Below are positions 32,250 to 42,467 of a stretch of DNA of 64,000 nt, one piece after another (position 1 is the stretch's first letter; each line of letters opens with the position of its first letter). The translations under genes were made by a program, and so were the position numbers. Source of the DNA: Rhodovulum robiginosum (GTDB lineage: Bacteria; Pseudomonadota; Alphaproteobacteria; Rhodobacterales; Rhodobacteraceae); the NCBI RefSeq assembly GCF_003944755.1, contig NZ_RWGU01000043.1, positions 62,001-126,000 of the forward strand. Reading direction: 5' to 3'. The notes under the pieces are model-generated. The model had not been told where the DNA came from and did no database searches. It saw only the letters and a program-made list of their open reading frames with translations.

Positions 32250-34094
32250 ATGGCCAAGAGCCTCGGCAAGAAAACCGGCAGTTTCATCGTCTGGATCATT
32301 CTCGCCCTGTTGATCCTCGGGCTCGCGGGCTTTGGCGTGGGTAATTTCGGCGGATCGGTGCAGTCGATCGGCAAGGTCGGCGACACCGAGATCAACGTCG
32401 ACACCTATGCCCGCGCCCTGCAACAGGAACTGCGCGCCCAGGCCACGGCCGACGGCGGCGCAAGCACCTTCTCCGAGTTGGAGTCACGCGGCATCGTGGC
32501 GCGCGTGCGCGCCCGCGTGATCGCCGACACCGCCTTCGACGACGAGGCGAACAAGCTCGGCGTGTCGATCGGCGACGAACGGCTGCGAGAGGAAATCATC
32601 GCGATCGACGCGTTCCAGGGGCCCGACGGCGAATTCGACCGCGAAGCCTACAGGTTTGCGCTGGAACGCAACGGCATGAGCGAAACCCAGTTCGAAGAGC
32701 GGCTGCGCGCCGACAGCGCCCGTGGGCTGGTACAGGGCGCAGTGGCCGGCGGCACCGTCGCCCCCGCGTCGTTCATCGACACGCTGCTGGGCTATGTCGC
32801 AGAGCGGCGCAGCTATGCCGAGATCGCTCTTGGCCCCGACGACCTGGCCACGCCCCTGCCCAGCCCCGGCGACGCCACGCTGCGCGCCTATCATACCGAG
32901 AACGAGGCTGATTTCACCGCGCCCGAGACCCGGCGGCTCACCTATGCCTGGATCACGCCGGACATGCTGATCGACTCGGTCGAGGTCGACGAGGACCTGC
33001 TGCGCGCGCTCTACGAAGAGCGGCGCGACGCATATGTCCTGCCCGAGCGGCGCCTCGTCGAGCGTCTGGTATTCGAGAGCGCCGCCGAGGCGCAGTCCGC
33101 CGCCGACCGGATCGCCGCCGGCGAGACCGATTTCGAAACGCTGGTCGAGGCGCGCGGGCTGGAACTGGGCGATATCGACCTCGGAGACGTCACCGAGGCC
33201 GACCTGGGCGATGCCGGCCCCGCGGTCTTCGCGCTGGCCGAACCGGGCATCGCCGGCCCGGTCCAGACCGATCTGGGCCCCGCGCTCTTTCGCGTCAACG
33301 CGGTGCTCGCCGCGCAGGAAACCACCTTCGAAGAGGCCCGCGACGAGCTGCGCGAGGCCGCCGCGTTCGACCGCACCCGCCGGCTGATCGCCGACATGTC
33401 AGGGGATTTCGACGACCGCCTCGCCGCCGGCGCCACGCTGGAAGACCTGGCCGGTGAAACCGAGATGGAGCTGGGCAAGATCGCCGTCGCACCCGGCACC
33501 GATACCGGCATCGCCGCCTATGCCGCGTTTCGAGAGGCCGCCGCCGCGGTCACGCGCGACGATTTCCCCGAACTGGTGGAGCTCGATGATGGCGGCGTTT
33601 TCGCGCTGCGCCTCGACGAGGTGGTGCCGCCCCGCCTGCGCCCGTTCGAGGAAGTCCGCGACGAGGTCGAGGCCGCCTGGGCCGCCGAGGAAACCGCCAG
33701 CCGCCTGATCGCGCGCGCCGAGGCGCTGATCGCGCGCCTCGAGGCCGGGGAAACCATCGACGATCTCGGCCTGCCCGTCACCCGGCACGAGGGGCTGACG
33801 CGCAACGCCGTGACGCCCCCGGCGCTGGCCGAGGCGCTTTTCGCGCTCGACGGGCCCGGCGCGGCCGCTGCGGTGCCCGCGGGCGCCGGCGCGGTGCTGG
33901 TGGTGCTGGAAGAGATCGCCCCGCCCGACCCCGAGGACCCGGCCGTCGCGCTGCTCGCGCGCAGCCTGCAGAGCCAGACCGCGCAAGGCATGGCGCAAGA
34001 TCTCTACGGCTATTTCGGGCAGGCGCTGATCGACGAGGCCGGGCTCACGCTCGACCAGGCGGCGATCAACGCCGTGCACGCCAATTTCCGGTAA
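32250..34094 (+). CDS. ppiD: Peptidyl-prolyl cis-trans isomerase D-like chaperone (SurA_N/PpiD)
   Basis: A 614-residue inner-membrane-anchored periplasmic folding factor. An N-terminal helix (residues about 13-33, FIVWIILALLILGLAGFGVGN) anchors the SurA-like chaperone region (GDTEINVDTYARALQQ..., DERLREEIIAIDAFQGPDGEFDREAYRFALERNGMSETQFEERLR), followed by a parvulin-like domain at about 265-370 (AETDFETLVEARG, DLGDAGPAVFALAEPGIAGPVQTDLGPALFRV). It precedes trpE by 10 bases, the Rhodobacteraceae arrangement. The parvulin active site is atypical, so a mainly chaperone role is likely. Confidence 0.9.
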   Translation: MAKSLGKKTGSFIVWIILALLILGLAGFGVGNFGGSVQSIGKVGDTEINVDTYARALQQELRAQATADGGASTFSELESRGIVARVRARVIADTAFDDEANKLGVSIGDERLREEIIAIDAFQGPDGEFDREAYRFALERNGMSETQFEERLRADSARGLVQGAVAGGTVAPASFIDTLLGYVAERRSYAEIALGPDDLATPLPSPGDATLRAYHTENEADFTAPETRRLTYAWITPDMLIDSVEVDEDLLRALYEERRDAYVLPERRLVERLVFESAAEAQSAADRIAAGETDFETLVEARGLELGDIDLGDVTEADLGDAGPAVFALAEPGIAGPVQTDLGPALFRVNAVLAAQETTFEEARDELREAAAFDRTRRLIADMSGDFDDRLAAGATLEDLAGETEMELGKIAVAPGTDTGIAAYAAFREAAAAVTRDDFPELVELDDGGVFALRLDEVVPPRLRPFEEVRDEVEAAWAAEETASRLIARAEALIARLEAGETIDDLGLPVTRHEGLTRNAVTPPALAEALFALDGPGAAAAVPAGAGAVLVVLEEIAPPDPEDPAVALLARSLQSQTAQGMAQDLYGYFGQALIDEAGLTLDQAAINAVHANFR

Positions 34095-34104
34095 GGCACG
34101 GCAC

Positions 34105-35619
34105 ATGGCAAACCTGACCCCCTCGTTCGAGGATTTCGAGGCCGGATACACGGCCGGCAAATCGCAGCTGGTCTATGCCCGGCTCGCCGCCGACCTCGAC
34201 ACGCCGGTCAGCCTGATGCTGAAACTCGCCGAGGCGCGCAAGGACAGCTTCATGCTGGAATCGGTGACCGGCGGCGAGGTGCGCGGTCGCTTTTCGGTGG
34301 TGGGCATGAAGCCCGACCTGATCTGGGAATGCCGCGGCACGTCCAGCCGCATCAACCGGCAGGCGCGCTTCGACGTTTCCGCCTTCGAGGATCTCGACGG
34401 CGCCCCCCTCGACACCCTGCGCGCGCTGATCGCCGAAAGCCGCATCGACATGCCCGAGGACCTGCCGCCCATCGCCGCCGGCCTTTTCGGGTATCTGGGC
34501 TACGACATGATCCGCCTGGTCGAACGCCTGCCCGACGCCAACCCCGACCCGCTGGGCCTGCCCGACGCAGTGATGATGCGCCCCTCGGTGGTGGCGGTGC
34601 TCGACGGGGTGAAGGGCGAGGTGACACTGGTGGCGCCCGCCTGGGCGGGCTCGGGGCTCTCGGCGCGCGCCGCCTACGCGCAGGCCGCCGAACGGGTGAT
34701 GGACGCGCTCAGGGATCTCGACCGCGCGGTGCCCGCGGCCAGCCGCGAGATGGGCGAGGCCGCCGAGGTCGGCGAGGCGCGGTCGAATTTCACCAAGGCG
34801 GGCTACTTGGACGCCGTCGAAAAGGCCAAGGACTACATCCGCGCTGGCGACATCTTCCAGGTGGTCCCCGCCCAGCGCTGGGCACAGGCCTTCCCGCTGC
34901 CGCCCTTCGCGCTCTACCGCTCGCTGAGGCGCACCAACCCCTCGCCCTTCATGTTCTTCTTCAATTTCGGCGGCTTCCAGGTGGTGGGCGCCTCGCCCGA
35001 GATCCTCGTGCGGCTCAGCGGGCGCGAGGTGACGATCCGGCCCATCGCCGGCACGCGGCCCCGCGGCGCCACCCCGGAAGAGGACCGCGCGCTCGAGGCC
35101 GACCTGCTGGCCGACGCCAAGGAACGCGCCGAGCACCTGATGCTGCTCGACCTGGGCCGCAACGACGTGGGCCGCGTGGCGAAGATCGGCACCGTGCGCC
35201 CGACCGAGGAATTCGTGATCGAGCGGTATTCCCACGTCATGCACATCGTGTCGAACGTGGTGGGCGAGATCTCGGACGACCACGACGCACTCTCGGCGCT
35301 GCTCGCCGGCCTGCCCGCCGGCACCGTCTCGGGTGCCCCCAAGGTCCGCGCGATGGAGATCATCGACGAGCTGGAGCCGGAAAAGCGCGGCGTCTACGGC
35401 GGCGGCGTGGGCTATTTCGCCGCCAATGGCGACATGGACATGTGCATCGCGCTGCGCACCGCCGTGGTCAAGGATCAGACGCTCTACATCCAGGCCGGCG
35501 GCGGCGTCGTCTACGACAGCAACGCCGAGGCCGAATGGCAGGAGACGGTCAACAAGTCCCGCGCGCTCAGGAAGGCCGCCGAAGAGGCCGGCCTCTTCGT
35601 CCACCGCTCCGGCAACTGA
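34105..35619 (+). CDS. trpE: Anthranilate synthase component I
   Basis: A 504-residue chorismate-utilising enzyme that with TrpG makes anthranilate, the first committed Trp step. The C-terminal chorismate-binding domain contains RPIAGTRPRGATPEEDRALEADLLADAKERAEHLMLLDLGRNDVGRVA, FSHVMHIVSNVVGE-like YSHVMHIVSNVVGE, SGAPKVRAMEIIDELEPEKRGVYGGGVGYF and ALRTAVV, which cover the Mg and chorismate sites. It follows ppiD closely and is separated from trpGDC by a convergent/divergent membrane protein gene. I see no trp leader attenuator directly before it. Confidence 0.96.
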   Translation: MANLTPSFEDFEAGYTAGKSQLVYARLAADLDTPVSLMLKLAEARKDSFMLESVTGGEVRGRFSVVGMKPDLIWECRGTSSRINRQARFDVSAFEDLDGAPLDTLRALIAESRIDMPEDLPPIAAGLFGYLGYDMIRLVERLPDANPDPLGLPDAVMMRPSVVAVLDGVKGEVTLVAPAWAGSGLSARAAYAQAAERVMDALRDLDRAVPAASREMGEAAEVGEARSNFTKAGYLDAVEKAKDYIRAGDIFQVVPAQRWAQAFPLPPFALYRSLRRTNPSPFMFFFNFGGFQVVGASPEILVRLSGREVTIRPIAGTRPRGATPEEDRALEADLLADAKERAEHLMLLDLGRNDVGRVAKIGTVRPTEEFVIERYSHVMHIVSNVVGEISDDHDALSALLAGLPAGTVSGAPKVRAMEIIDELEPEKRGVYGGGVGYFAANGDMDMCIALRTAVVKDQTLYIQAGGGVVYDSNAEAEWQETVNKSRALRKAAEEAGLFVHRSGN

Positions 35620-35746
35620 CCGGCCGCCCGCGACAGCGCGCGCCCGCTCTGGCCTCGCCCCGTCCCTCTGCGCTGGCCGCTCCCAAGCCTTCCGGCCGAG
35701 ACCGGGCAAAGCCCGCAGCAGATACCGCCGCGACCGTCGCCCCGCC

Positions 35747-35810
35747 CTTCTTCTGGCCTCAAATATCCCGGGGGGGCCGCCCGGCATCGGGCGGCGGGGG
35801 CAGCGCCCCC
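35747..35810 (+). repeat. Rhodobacteraceae-type intergenic repeat, copy 2
   Basis: CTTCTTCTGGCCTCAAATATCCC (cf. copy at 12442) leads into two hairpins: GCCGCCCG-GCAT-CGGGCGGC (35776-35795, perfect 8-base stem) and GGGGGC-AGC-GCCCCC (35796-35810). It fills the gap between the convergent trpE and divergent-polysaccharide-deacetylase genes and may act as a bidirectional terminator. Confidence 0.7.
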
Positions 35811-35818
35811 GGTGGCGC

Positions 35819-37507
35819 CTACCGCCCGCCCGCGTCGTCGGGGTCGGCAAGGATCGCCGAGATCGGCACCAGCGCCACCTCGCGCGCCTTGTCCTCCTGC
35901 GCCCAGGAATAAAGCGCGGCGACGGTCTCGGCATAGCTGTGGCCGACCATCACCACGGCCCCGTCCTGCGCGGCCTGAAAGACGGCCCGGTCGAGATAGC
36001 GGCGGATCTTGGGACTGGCCTCGCGCTCGGCGTCGAGGCTGCGATAGACGGTGGTGGCAGGCACCCCCGCCCGCGACGCCAGCTGTTGGGCGCTGTTGAG
36101 GCCGCGATCGTAGGTGATCAGCCCATGGCCGGTGTCGTTGAGCAGGCTGACGAGCTGGCGCATCGCCGCCCGGTTCGACTGCAGGCCGGCCTCGGCCGGA
36201 TCCATCACCGCAACGGTTTCCGACAAGACCGAAAGGTGGCGCGTCATCGCCACCTCGACATCCTTGGGCTCTGCGTCCTTCGGCAGGCCGGTGGCCAGCG
36301 CCACCACCTCGTAGCCCGCCGCGCGGTAGGCTGCCATCGCCTCGGCCGCGTCGGGGCGGGTCGGATCGACGGCGAAGGTAACCGGGAAGGCGAATGTCGT
36401 GAGCGACGCCCGGTCGAGCCCCTCGGCCCCCGCGTCGATCATCACGATGGAAAAGAGCGGCCGCGCGCCCGGCGCTTCGACGGGCGTGGCGAAGCGGGCC
36501 AGTGCCCCCGCCTCGGCCATGGCCTCGGCCGCCGCTGCCGGATCGGCCTCTTCGGGGGCGGACTCCGGCTCGGGCGTGGCGGTGATGCTGGGCAGGCGGT
36601 TGATGCGGACGCCCGTTGCCTCGGCCGCCTGCTCGGCATCGGCCGCCTGCTCGGCGGTGTCTTCTGCCGCGGCGGCGGGTGCGGGCGCCGGGCCGCCGGT
36701 GCGGTCGACAACGACGGGGGCGGTGTCGGCGGACGGAGCACCGGGGCCAAGCGCGCCCGGGGTGGGCAGAACGGGTTCTTCGCCCTCCGGGCCGGCGGGC
36801 GCGGCACCGGGCAGGTCGGGCGCGGTCAGCGCGCCGGGGCTGTCGGCGGCGGCAAGCGGGGTGCTGGCCGGGGCGGTGTCGGGCCGCGGCGGCTGGGCCG
36901 CATCGTCGACGGGGCGGGCCATGCCGGGGGCATCTCCGCCCGTTCCCGGCCCGGGTTCGGCCGCGGGTGCCTGCGCGGGCATGTCCGGCGGCGGGCGGTT
37001 GAATTCCGACCCCGCCGGCAGGTCGATCGCGGTTTCGACGGTGGTGCCCGGCACGTCCGCATCCGGCGGCGCCGCGTCCGGGACGGACGCGGCCTCTGGA
37101 CTGGCAGGCGCGGCCGCGGGCGTGTCCGGTTCGGCCTCTGGCGCGGCGGTCTCGGGCTCGGGCGCGGCGGTCTCGGGCTCCGGCGCAACTGCATCGGCGT
37201 CCGGCGTTGCCGTCTCGGGCTCCGGCACGTCGGCCGTTCTCTCGGGCTCGCGCGCGGCGGGCGTTGTCTGGGTCTCTGGGGCTACGGGTGTTGCCGCGGG
37301 CGTGTCAGACGCCGCCGGCGGCGTGTCAGGCGCGGCGCGGCCGGCCTCGGCCTCGGCGGTTTCGACGGGGGCCGGCTGCGTGTCGCGCACCATGGATTCG
37401 CCGCCGCCCGGCGGCGCCGCGGGCGGCAACGCCAGAGTTACCGCGATCAGCCCGGCCACAACCGCGCCGGTACCCCAGATTATTCCGTTCAGAAACCCCC
37501 TGCTCAC
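35819..37507 (-). CDS. Divergent polysaccharide deacetylase family protein with long disordered linker
   Basis: A 562-residue exported or membrane-anchored protein. An N-terminal helix (about residues 9-27) is followed by a roughly 290-residue Pro/Ala/Glu/Thr-rich low-complexity stretch with repeated PEPETA-type units, then a globular C-terminal domain (from about residue 320) with [49 protein letters not shown] and [11 protein letters not shown], matching divergent polysaccharide deacetylase (DUF610/YibQ). The start is a GTG with AGGAGG five bases upstream (37513-37518). It probably acts on or at peptidoglycan. Confidence 0.87.
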   Translation of the reverse strand: MSRGFLNGIIWGTGAVVAGLIAVTLALPPAAPPGGGESMVRDTQPAPVETAEAEAGRAAPDTPPAASDTPAATPVAPETQTTPAAREPERTADVPEPETATPDADAVAPEPETAAPEPETAAPEAEPDTPAAAPASPEAASVPDAAPPDADVPGTTVETAIDLPAGSEFNRPPPDMPAQAPAAEPGPGTGGDAPGMARPVDDAAQPPRPDTAPASTPLAAADSPGALTAPDLPGAAPAGPEGEEPVLPTPGALGPGAPSADTAPVVVDRTGGPAPAPAAAAEDTAEQAADAEQAAEATGVRINRLPSITATPEPESAPEEADPAAAAEAMAEAGALARFATPVEAPGARPLFSIVMIDAGAEGLDRASLTTFAFPVTFAVDPTRPDAAEAMAAYRAAGYEVVALATGLPKDAEPKDVEVAMTRHLSVLSETVAVMDPAEAGLQSNRAAMRQLVSLLNDTGHGLITYDRGLNSAQQLASRAGVPATTVYRSLDAEREASPKIRRYLDRAVFQAAQDGAVVMVGHSYAETVAALYSWAQEDKAREVALVPISAILADPDDAGGR

Positions 37508-37650
37508 GGTTGCCTCCTGATGTGTTCGTTGCCCTGCGGCGTCTTCTGCGCCCGGCACCGCCTGCCCTTGACCCCGGCAGGCCGCTCCGTCCATGTATAG
37601 CCCGACCGGAGTTCGGGTTCACCCCTCAAATGCGCAAAGGCGCGCAAGTC

Positions 37651-38232
37651 ATGCTGCTACTGATCGATAATTACGACAGCTTCACCTATAACCTGGTTCA
37701 TTATCTGGGGGAGTTGGGCACCAATGCCAAGGTGGTCCGCAACGATGCGTTGAACGTGCAGGAGGCGATGGCGCTGCGCCCCTCGGCCATCGTGCTCTCG
37801 CCCGGGCCGTGCGATCCGTCGCAGGCCGGGATCTGCCTGGCGTTGACCGGGGCCGCGGCCGAGACCGGCACGCCGCTGTTGGGCGTCTGCCTCGGGCACC
37901 AGACCATCGGCGAGGCGTTCGGCGGCCGGGTCGTGCGCGCGGGCGACATCGTGCATGGCAAGATGGGCATCATCGAACATGACGGAACGGGGGTCTTCGC
38001 CGGCCTGCCCTCGCCCTTCGCGGCCACGCGCTACCATTCGCTGATCGTCGAACGCGAAAGCCTGCCGGACTGCCTGGAGGCCAATGCCTGGCTCGCCGAT
38101 GGCACGATCATGGGGCTGCGCCACAAGACGCTGCCGATCCACGGGGTGCAGTTCCACCCCGAAAGCATCGCCTCGGAACACGGGCACAAGCTGCTGAAGA
38201 ACTTCCTCGATCTGGTGAAGGAGCCGGCATGA
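37651..38232 (+). CDS. trpG: Anthranilate synthase component II (glutamine amidotransferase)
   Basis: A 193-residue class I amidotransferase that supplies ammonia to TrpE. Catalytic residues are Cys80 ([17 protein letters not shown]), His169 and Glu171 (VQFHPESI). Start 37651 ([11 protein letters not shown]) matches the family; an in-frame ATG at 37630 adds seven residues. It overlaps trpD by 4 bases, beginning the trpGDC-moaC-moeA run. Confidence 0.95.
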   Translation: MLLLIDNYDSFTYNLVHYLGELGTNAKVVRNDALNVQEAMALRPSAIVLSPGPCDPSQAGICLALTGAAAETGTPLLGVCLGHQTIGEAFGGRVVRAGDIVHGKMGIIEHDGTGVFAGLPSPFAATRYHSLIVERESLPDCLEANAWLADGTIMGLRHKTLPIHGVQFHPESIASEHGHKLLKNFLDLVKEPA

Positions 38233-39248
38233 GCGACGCGCTGAAACCCCTGATCGGCGCCGCCGCCGACCGCCCGCTGACCCGCAACGAGGCCGAGGCG
38301 GCCTTTGAGACGCTGTTCGAGGGCGAGGCGACGCCGAGCCAGATGGGCGGCCTGTTGATGGCGCTCAGGACGCGGGGCGAGACGGTGGACGAGTTCGCCG
38401 CCGCGGCGAAGGTGATGCGCGCGAAGTGCCGCAAGGTCGCCGCCCCCGCAGGCGCGATGGACATCGTCGGCACCGGCGGCGACGGCAAGGGCACGCTGAA
38501 CATCTCGACCGCCACGGCCTTCGTGGTGGCCGGGGCCGGCGTGCCGGTGGCCAAGCACGGAAACCGCAACCTCTCGTCCAAGTCGGGCGCGGCCGACGCG
38601 TTGGGCCAGATGGGCATCAACGTGATGGTCGGCCCCGAGGTGGTGGAAACCGCGCTCAAGGAGGTCGGGATCGGCTTCATGATGGCGCCCATGCACCACC
38701 CGGCGATGGCCCATGTCATGCCCACCCGGACCGAGCTGGGCACGCGCACGATCTTCAACATCCTCGGCCCGCTGACCAACCCGGCCGGGGTCAAGCGCCA
38801 GCTTACGGGGGCGTTCACCCGCGCGCTGATCCGGCCGATGGCCGAGACGCTGGGCGCGCTGGGCTCCGAGGTGGCGTGGCTGGTCCATGGCAGCGACGGG
38901 ACCGACGAGATCTCCATCGCGGGCATTACCTACGTGGCGATGCTGGAGGGGGGCGAGGTCAGCGAGCGCGAGCTGCACCCCGAAGAGGCCGGCTTGCCCG
39001 AGCACCCGTTCGACGCGATCCTCGGCGGCACGCCCGAACACAACGCGCGGGCCTTCGGCGCGCTGCTGGATGGCGAGCCCTCGGCCTACCGCGACGCGGT
39101 GCTGCTGAACGCCGCCGCCGCGCTGGTGGTGGCGGGACGCGCCAAGACCCTGCCGGAAGGCGTTGAAATCGCTTCGGAAAGCATCGACAGCGGCGCGGCC
39201 AGGGCCAAGGTCGAGGGGCTGGCCAAGATCACATCGGAGGCGGCATGA
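38229..39248 (+). CDS. trpD: Anthranilate phosphoribosyltransferase
   Basis: A 339-residue enzyme attaching phosphoribose to anthranilate. The PRPP/anthranilate site is visible as [48 protein letters not shown] (the GTGGD and KHGNR motifs) and [11 protein letters not shown]. Length is typical. It overlaps trpG and trpC by 4 bases each (ATGA), so translation is coupled along trpGDC. Confidence 0.96.
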   Translation: MSDALKPLIGAAADRPLTRNEAEAAFETLFEGEATPSQMGGLLMALRTRGETVDEFAAAAKVMRAKCRKVAAPAGAMDIVGTGGDGKGTLNISTATAFVVAGAGVPVAKHGNRNLSSKSGAADALGQMGINVMVGPEVVETALKEVGIGFMMAPMHHPAMAHVMPTRTELGTRTIFNILGPLTNPAGVKRQLTGAFTRALIRPMAETLGALGSEVAWLVHGSDGTDEISIAGITYVAMLEGGEVSERELHPEEAGLPEHPFDAILGGTPEHNARAFGALLDGEPSAYRDAVLLNAAAALVVAGRAKTLPEGVEIASESIDSGAARAKVEGLAKITSEAA

Positions 39249-40057
39249 CCGGCACCATTCTCGACAAGATCAAGGCCTACAAGCTGGACGAGCTCGCCGC
39301 CGACAAGGCCGCGGTGCCGCTGTCGGAGGTCGAGGCCGCGGCCAAGGCCGCGCCCCCTGTGCGGGGCTTTGCCGACGCGCTGCACAATGCCTCGGCCACA
39401 GGCTATGGCCTGATCGCCGAGATAAAGAAGGCGAGCCCGTCCAAGGGCCTGATCCGCGAAGATTTCGACCCGCCGGCGCTGGCGCGGGCCTACCAGGCCG
39501 GCGGCGCCACATGCCTCAGCGTACTGACCGACACGCCGTCCTTCCAGGGGGCGAAAGAGTTTCTCACCGCCGCGCATGACGCCGTGGCGCTGCCCTGTTT
39601 GCGCAAGGATTTCATGTACGACCCCTACCAGGTGGCCGAGGCCCGCGCGCTGGGGGCCGATTGCATCCTGATCATCATGGCCTCCGTCTCAAACGCGCAG
39701 GCGGCCGAGCTGGAGCAGGCCGCGGCAAGCTGGGGGATGGACGCGCTGATCGAGGTGCATGACGGCGAAGAGCTGGAGCGCGCCCTTGATCTGAAATCGG
39801 GCTTGATCGGGATAAACAACCGCAATCTCAAGACTTTCGAGACCACCCTTGAGACGACGCGCACGCTGGCCCCGCGAGTGCCCGAGGGGCGGCTCGTGGT
39901 TTCGGAAAGCGGGCTTTACACCCCCGGCGACCTCGCCGAGATGGCCCGGCACGGGGTGCGGACCTTCCTGATCGGCGAAAGCCTGATGAGGCAGGCGGAC
40001 GTGGCCGGGGCGACACGCGCCCTCCTGGCCGACCCGCTGGGCGCCGGGGCCGCGTGA
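39245..40057 (+). CDS. trpC: Indole-3-glycerol phosphate synthase
   Basis: A 270-residue TIM-barrel enzyme that closes the indole ring from CdRP. Motifs are [10 protein letters not shown] (catalytic Lys), [22 protein letters not shown] (catalytic Lys and phosphate region), [20 protein letters not shown] and VSESGLYT, all in order. It is monofunctional, since no TrpF domain is attached. Its stop overlaps the moaC start by one base. Confidence 0.96.
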   Translation: MTGTILDKIKAYKLDELAADKAAVPLSEVEAAAKAAPPVRGFADALHNASATGYGLIAEIKKASPSKGLIREDFDPPALARAYQAGGATCLSVLTDTPSFQGAKEFLTAAHDAVALPCLRKDFMYDPYQVAEARALGADCILIIMASVSNAQAAELEQAAASWGMDALIEVHDGEELERALDLKSGLIGINNRNLKTFETTLETTRTLAPRVPEGRLVVSESGLYTPGDLAEMARHGVRTFLIGESLMRQADVAGATRALLADPLGAGAA

Positions 40058-40536
40058 TGGCCGACCTCACCCATTTCGACGGCAAGGGCGACGCCCACAT
40101 GGTCGACGTCTCCGACAAGCCCGCCACCGCGCGCGTCGCGGTGGCCGAGGGCTATGTGCAGATGGCGCCCGAGACGCTGACCCAGATCACCGAGGGCCGC
40201 GCCAAGAAAGGCGACGTGCTGGGCGTGGCGCGGCTGGCCGGCATCATGGGCGCCAAGAAGACCGCCGATCTGATCCCGCTTTGCCACCCGCTGCCGATCA
40301 CCAAGGTGGCGGTCGAGTTGACCGCCGACCCCGCCCTGCCCGGCATCCGCATCGAGGCCACGGTCAAGACCGCCGGCCAGACCGGAGTGGAAATGGAGGC
40401 GCTGACCGCCGTTTCCACCACGGCGCTGACGCTTTACGACATGGTCAAGGCGGTGGAAAAATCCATGACCATCGGCGGCATCCGCCTGGTGCTGAAAGAC
40501 GGCGGAAAATCGGGCCGTTACGAGGCGCCGAAATGA
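40057..40536 (+). CDS. moaC: Cyclic pyranopterin monophosphate synthase (molybdenum cofactor)
   Basis: A 159-residue enzyme converting the MoaA product to cyclic pyranopterin monophosphate. The MoaC signatures are [12 protein letters not shown] and the [23 protein letters not shown] segment (about residues 111-135) with the conserved Glu/Asp/Lys active-site residues. It overlaps trpC by one base and moeA by four, a typical trpC-moaC-moeA arrangement in Rhodobacteraceae. Confidence 0.95.
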   Translation: MADLTHFDGKGDAHMVDVSDKPATARVAVAEGYVQMAPETLTQITEGRAKKGDVLGVARLAGIMGAKKTADLIPLCHPLPITKVAVELTADPALPGIRIEATVKTAGQTGVEMEALTAVSTTALTLYDMVKAVEKSMTIGGIRLVLKDGGKSGRYEAPK

Positions 40537-41705
40537 TTACAGTCGAAGAGGCGCTGGCGCGCGTCTTCGCCCTCGTCGCGCCGCTCGACACCGAGGAGGT
40601 GGCGCTGGCCGAGGCCGCCGGGCGCGTGCTGGCCCGCCCCGTCACGGCCACGCGCACCCAGCCCCCGTTCGCCGCCTCCGCGATGGACGGCTACGCGGTC
40701 CGCGCCGCCGACGCGGCGCCGGGCGCGCGGCTCAGCGTTGTCGGGACGGCCGCCGCCGGGCACGGCTTTGCCGGCATCATCGGCCCCGGACAGGCCGCGC
40801 GCATCTTCACCGGCGCGCCCCTGCCCGAAGGCGCCGACCGGGTGGTTATCCAGGAAAACGTGCAGGCCGAGGGCGCTACGATCACCCTGGGCGGCACGGC
40901 CGATGCGCCGTCCAACGTGCGCGCGGCGGGGTCCGATTTCGAGGTGGGAGAGAGCGTGGCCGCGCCGCGGCGCCTGCGCGCCGCCGACCTCGCGCTTATG
41001 GCCGCGATGAACCTGCCAACCCTGCCTGTCACCCGCAAACCCGAGGTCGCGCTGATCGCCACCGGTGACGAGTTGGTGATGCCGGGCGAGGCCCCGGGGC
41101 CGGACCAGATCATCGCCTCCAACGCCTTTGGCCTGAAGGCGATGGTCGAGGCCGCCGGGGGCACGGCGCGCATCTTGCCGATCGCGCGCGATACCATGGC
41201 CTCGCTGAAGACCGTGTTCGGCCTCGCCGAGGGCGCCGACCTCGTGGTCACCATCGGCGGCGCCTCGGTCGGCGATCACGACCTTGTCGCCCAGGCCGCG
41301 GCCGAACTGGGCATGGAGCAGGCGTTCTACAAGGTCGCCATGCGGCCCGGAAAACCGCTGATGGCCGGGCGCCTGGGCACGGCCGCCATGATCGGGCTGC
41401 CGGGCAACCCGGTCTCGGCGCTGGTCTGCGGCCATATCTTCTTGATCCCGGCGATCCGCAAGATGCTGGGCCTGGGCGAGGCACCCGCGCCGCGGCGCGA
41501 GGGGGTGCTGGCCGCCGATGTCGCCGCCAACGGACCGCGGGAGCATTACGTGCGCGCGCGCCTGACCGAGGCGGGGCTGGTGCCGTTCGACAGCCAGGAC
41601 AGCGCGCTCTTGTCGATCCTGTCTGAGGCGCGCGCGCTCGTCATCCGGCCCCCCGGTGACGGGCCGCGCCGGGCGGGCGAACGCGTTCAGTATCTGCCCC
41701 TTTGA
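40533..41705 (+). CDS. moeA: Molybdopterin molybdenumtransferase
   Basis: A 390-residue enzyme inserting molybdate into adenylylated molybdopterin. Domains in order: N-terminal SAMDGYAV (near residue 49), the [20 protein letters not shown] middle region, [12 protein letters not shown] (near residue 247) and [11 protein letters not shown] (near 290), then the small C-terminal barrel. Coupled to moaC by a 4-base overlap; ends 72 bases before lexA. Confidence 0.95.
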   Translation: MITVEEALARVFALVAPLDTEEVALAEAAGRVLARPVTATRTQPPFAASAMDGYAVRAADAAPGARLSVVGTAAAGHGFAGIIGPGQAARIFTGAPLPEGADRVVIQENVQAEGATITLGGTADAPSNVRAAGSDFEVGESVAAPRRLRAADLALMAAMNLPTLPVTRKPEVALIATGDELVMPGEAPGPDQIIASNAFGLKAMVEAAGGTARILPIARDTMASLKTVFGLAEGADLVVTIGGASVGDHDLVAQAAAELGMEQAFYKVAMRPGKPLMAGRLGTAAMIGLPGNPVSALVCGHIFLIPAIRKMLGLGEAPAPRREGVLAADVAANGPREHYVRARLTEAGLVPFDSQDSALLSILSEARALVIRPPGDGPRRAGERVQYLPL

Positions 41706-41714
41706 CCGCCACGG

Positions 41715-41743
41715 TTGACACAAAACGGGAACATGACTAGAAC
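41715..41743 (+). promoter_or_regulatory. lexA promoter with SOS box
   Basis: TTGACA (-35, 41715-41720) and TAGAAC (-10, 41738-41743) are 17 bases apart. GAAC-ATGACTA-GAAC (41729-41743) is the inverse form of the alphaproteobacterial LexA box GTTC-N7-GTTC and overlaps the -10, so LexA should repress its own gene. A third GAAC sits at 41750 with 6-base spacing. Confidence 0.88.
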
Positions 41744-41777
41744 ATGGGCGAACACGTGTGCCGTGACGGAGCCGCCC

Positions 41778-42467
41778 ATGCTGACGCGCAAACAACTCGA
41801 CCTGCTGGAATTCATCCATAAACGCATGCAAAAAGACGGCGTGCCGCCGTCCTTCGACGAGATGAAGGACGCGCTGGACCTGCGGTCGAAATCGGGCATC
41901 CACCGGTTGATCACGGCACTGGAAGAGCGCGGATTCATCCGCCGGCTGGCCCACCGCGCCCGCGCCATCGAGATCGTCAAGCTGCCCGAGGCGATGGAGG
42001 CCCGCGGCTTTGCCCCCAGGGTGATCGAGGGCGACGGCCCCGCCGCCCCGCCGCCGGGCGCCATGCCTGTGGAAGCCGTGCACGCCATGGAACTGCCGGT
42101 GATGGGCCGCATCGCCGCGGGCACCCCGATCGAGGCGATCAGCCAGGTGTCGCACAACGTGGCCGTGCCGGGCAGCATGCTGTCGGGTCAGGGCCGGCAT
42201 TACGCGCTCGAGGTCAAGGGCGATTCGATGATCGAGGCGGGCATCAATGACGGCGACGTGGTCGTGATCCGCGAACAGGCCACCGCCGAAAACGGCGAGA
42301 TCGTCGTGGCCCTGGTCGAGGGGCACGAGGCCACGCTGAAGCGGTTTCGCCGCAAGGGCGACATGATCGCGCTGGAGGCCGCCAACCCGGCCTACGAGAC
42401 GCGCATCCTGCGCAGCGACCAGGTGACCGTGCAGGGCCGGCTGGTGGGGCTGATCCGCAGCTACTGA
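41778..42467 (+). CDS. lexA: LexA repressor of the SOS response
   Basis: A 229-residue repressor and self-cleaving serine peptidase. The winged-helix domain covers about residues 1-65 ([38 protein letters not shown]); the peptidase domain has Ser150 ([10 protein letters not shown]) and Lys188 (EATLKRF), with cleavage expected at Ala114-Gly115 (RIAAGTP). Start 41778 gives the family N-terminus. The C-terminus overlaps the 3' end of the convergent comEC by 7 bases. Confidence 0.96.
   Translation: MLTRKQLDLLEFIHKRMQKDGVPPSFDEMKDALDLRSKSGIHRLITALEERGFIRRLAHRARAIEIVKLPEAMEARGFAPRVIEGDGPAAPPPGAMPVEAVHAMELPVMGRIAAGTPIEAISQVSHNVAVPGSMLSGQGRHYALEVKGDSMIEAGINDGDVVVIREQATAENGEIVVALVEGHEATLKRFRRKGDMIALEAANPAYETRILRSDQVTVQGRLVGLIRSY

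Noticed and set aside
41750-41753. Third GAAC as part of a second LexA box
   Set aside because: Spacing to the previous GAAC is 6, not 7 bases, so it does not fit the box.
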